Program-made: the position numbers and the translations under genes
The notes under the pieces: generated by a model
The model's input: the letters and a program-made list of their open reading frames with translations, nothing else
What the model was told of the DNA's origin: nothing
The model's database searches: none
Assembly (NCBI GenBank): GCA_009787345.1
Contig: WRGF01000216.1
Location: forward strand, 1 to 52,907
Reading direction: 5' to 3'
DNA from: Turicibacter sp.
GTDB taxonomy: Bacteria; Bacillota_I; Bacilli_A; MOL361; Turicibacteraceae
DNA length: 52,907 nt
Shown here: one piece after another, positions 51,873 through 52,907 of the stretch
How the letters are laid out: each line of letters begins with the position of its first letter
How positions within the stretch are numbered: position 1 is the stretch's first letter

Positions 51873-51899
51873 AGCTCCCGCCTTTTCGGGGGCTTTTTT
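51873..51899 (+). terminator. Plus-strand terminator at the end of the G-poor region
   Basis: AGCTCCCG pairs with CGGGGGCT, then TTTTT. No gene precedes it within 1.2 kb on this strand, so it may end a non-coding transcript from the G-poor region. Confidence 0.8.
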
Positions 51900-51938
51900 C
51901 ATGGGAATGTATTTTTTGGTTTTTACCACAATAAACTA

Positions 51939-51969
51939 TTGACTTTAACACCGTGTCAAGGTGTATGAT
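51939..51969 (+). promoter_or_regulatory. MerR-type promoter with 19-bp spacer and operator dyad
   Basis: TTGACT (51939-51944), a 19-bp spacer and TATGAT (51964-51969). The spacer holds the inverted repeat ACACC-N7-GGTGT. An overlong spacer with a central dyad is the hallmark of MerR-family activation, so the following gene is probably autoregulated. Confidence 0.85.
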
Positions 51970-51988
51970 AATGTTGGAGGTGGCAGTT

Positions 51989-52768
51989 ATCTATAAAATC
52001 GGAGAATTTTCTAAATTGACTGGGGTTTCAACCCGAATGTTGCGTCATTATGATAGCCACGGTGTTTTTAGCCCTGCGGAAGTGGATGCTAAAACCGGTT
52101 ACCGGCTCTATCGGCCTAGCCAGATTGCCCATTTGAACCAAGTTTTATTATTGCGGGATTCCGGTTTTAAAGTGGAGGAAATCAATCAAACCCTGGAAAA
52201 ACTTCAGGACACGGGATTTCTAGTGAGCCTATTGGAAGCGAAACTGAACCAGTCCCAGGCGAACATTTTAAAGGAACAGGATAAAATCAAGAAAATCGAA
52301 AAGCAGCTGCGAAGCTTACAGGAGGAAAAAGTGATGATTACTGGAACTGAAATTGATTTTGTGGTGAAAAACAGTGTGAAAGCGTTGGAACTTTATAAGA
52401 AAATCTTCAATGTGGAGGTGGTAGAGGCGACGGACTATCCTGAAGGCTTGAACGAGGCCGTCTTTAACTTGTTTGGCACCCGCTTCCATATGCTGGATGA
52501 GAATCCCGAGTACCAATTGAAAGCCCCGACCCCGGAAAATCCCAACACCATTTGGTTCAATATTTCCGTGGAGGACATTCAGGCGACCCATCAACAGGCT
52601 ATGGATAACGGTTGCATCGAAATCCAGCCCATCATCAATATGATGGATAATGCCATCAGCAACTCCATTTTCGTAGACCCGTTCGGCTACATGTGGATGC
52701 TGCACCAAATCCATCAGGTGCTGAGTTTCGAGGAACGGATTAAAATCATCGAAGAGGAAATCCTATAG
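51989..52768 (+). CDS. MerR-family regulator fused to a VOC (PhnB-like) domain
   Basis: About 259 aa. The winged HTH begins IYKIGEFSKLTGVSTRMLRHYD. A coiled-coil helix spans roughly residues 80-113. The C-terminal ~145 residues form a glyoxalase/VOC domain of PhnB type (FVVKNSVKALELYKKIF; FVDPFGYMWMLHQIH). The start is uncertain. GGAGGTGG is 8 bases before ATC at 51989, which matches the family start. GTG (51980) lies inside that site, and ATG (51971) is at or before the expected transcription start. AGGAGG plus ATG at 52334 could start the VOC domain alone. Confidence 0.85.
   Translation: MYKIGEFSKLTGVSTRMLRHYDSHGVFSPAEVDAKTGYRLYRPSQIAHLNQVLLLRDSGFKVEEINQTLEKLQDTGFLVSLLEAKLNQSQANILKEQDKIKKIEKQLRSLQEEKVMITGTEIDFVVKNSVKALELYKKIFNVEVVEATDYPEGLNEAVFNLFGTRFHMLDENPEYQLKAPTPENPNTIWFNISVEDIQATHQQAMDNGCIEIQPIINMMDNAISNSIFVDPFGYMWMLHQIHQVLSFEERIKIIEEEIL
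52320..52336 (+). promoter_or_regulatory. Internal ribosome-binding site and ATG at the MerR/VOC junction
   Basis: AGGAGG (52320-52325), 8-base spacing, then ATG (52334-52336) in frame, exactly where the VOC domain begins (MITGTEIDFVV). This could yield a second, regulator-free product. Confidence 0.55.
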
Positions 52769-52770
52769 GA

Positions 52771-52799
52771 AAAACGCCCGCAAAACCTGCGGGCGTTTA
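52771..52799 (+). terminator. Terminator after the MerR-VOC gene
   Basis: AAACGCCCGC pairs with GCGGGCGTTT around a 7-nt loop; only a short T-run is present. Confidence 0.75.
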
Positions 52800-52907
52800 G
52801 GGTACCTCTCTTAACTCGCTTTGTTCCTACGGTACTCACTGCGTTCCGTTCCTCAGAACAAGAAAACCGTAAGAGCCTTGCCCGCATTTGCGAGGATTTT
52901 TTCGTCC
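52799..52907 (+). repeat. Second copy of the intergenic repeat (cut by the window edge)
   Basis: It begins AGGGTACCTCTCTTAACTCG and ends GAGGATTTTTTCGTCC. Both blocks also occur on the minus strand at 7975-7924, with a different middle. Inside, TACGGT/ACCGTA and GTTC/GAAC can pair. Confidence 0.7.

Noticed and set aside
51648-51968. 106-codon plus-strand frame in the G-poor region
   Set aside because: No ribosome-binding site, composition follows the G-poor repeats, it crosses the 51.87-kb terminator and runs into the MerR promoter.

Overview
The window is chromosomal DNA from a low-to-moderate GC Gram-positive of the Lactobacillales, perhaps an Aerococcaceae/Carnobacteriaceae relative. The basis is protein sequence style and gene order. 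Most of it is the conserved rRNA/ribosomal-protein/RNA-polymerase region that normally lies close to oriC, read leftward on the minus strand. The family-level placement is a guess from memory and was not searched.

From right to left on the minus strand: mrnC-rlmB-sigH-rpmG-secE-nusG (41.0-38.2 kb); rplK-rplA, then an L10 leader and rplJ-rplL (38.0-35.7 kb); an RsmC-like methyltransferase, rpoB and rpoC (35.5-27.4 kb); rpsL-rpsG-fusA-tuf (27.2-22.8 kb); the S10-spc-alpha ribosomal cluster rpsJ to rplQ (22.5-8.1 kb); a TPP-riboswitch-controlled thiazole operon tenI-thiO-thiS-thiG-thiF (7.6-3.9 kb); and the c-di-AMP/cell-wall operon cdaA-cdaR-glmM (3.8-0.3 kb). At the left edge, three consecutive consensus sigma-A promoters point out of the window, as expected just upstream of an rRNA operon.

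From 41.1 kb rightward the DNA is accessory. It holds a decaying ECF sigma/anti-sigma pair, a metallophosphoesterase, an HPr paralogue with Gln in place of the phosphorylatable His (Crh-like), a GNAT acetyltransferase, a possible three-way-junction RNA and small unknown proteins. The segment at 45.6-50.7 kb looks like one peptide-signalling cassette. A leftward operon encodes a small secreted protein and a MacB/FtsX-type ABC transporter. Divergent from it is an XRE-TPR regulator of RRNPP architecture, whose 3' end overlaps a 42-codon gene for an exported-pheromone-like prepeptide that the gene caller missed. I infer that the pheromone is sensed by the TPR regulator, which controls the secreted protein and transporter.

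At 50.8-51.85 kb is a gene-free stretch with about 7% G on the plus strand. It carries 25 copies of a short YAGYA core, three tandem 35-bp repeats and several DnaA-box-like sites, and is followed by a plus-strand terminator. The window ends with a MerR-VOC fusion regulator behind a 19-bp-spacer MerR promoter, and one copy of an intergenic repeat that recurs ahead of the thiamin riboswitch.
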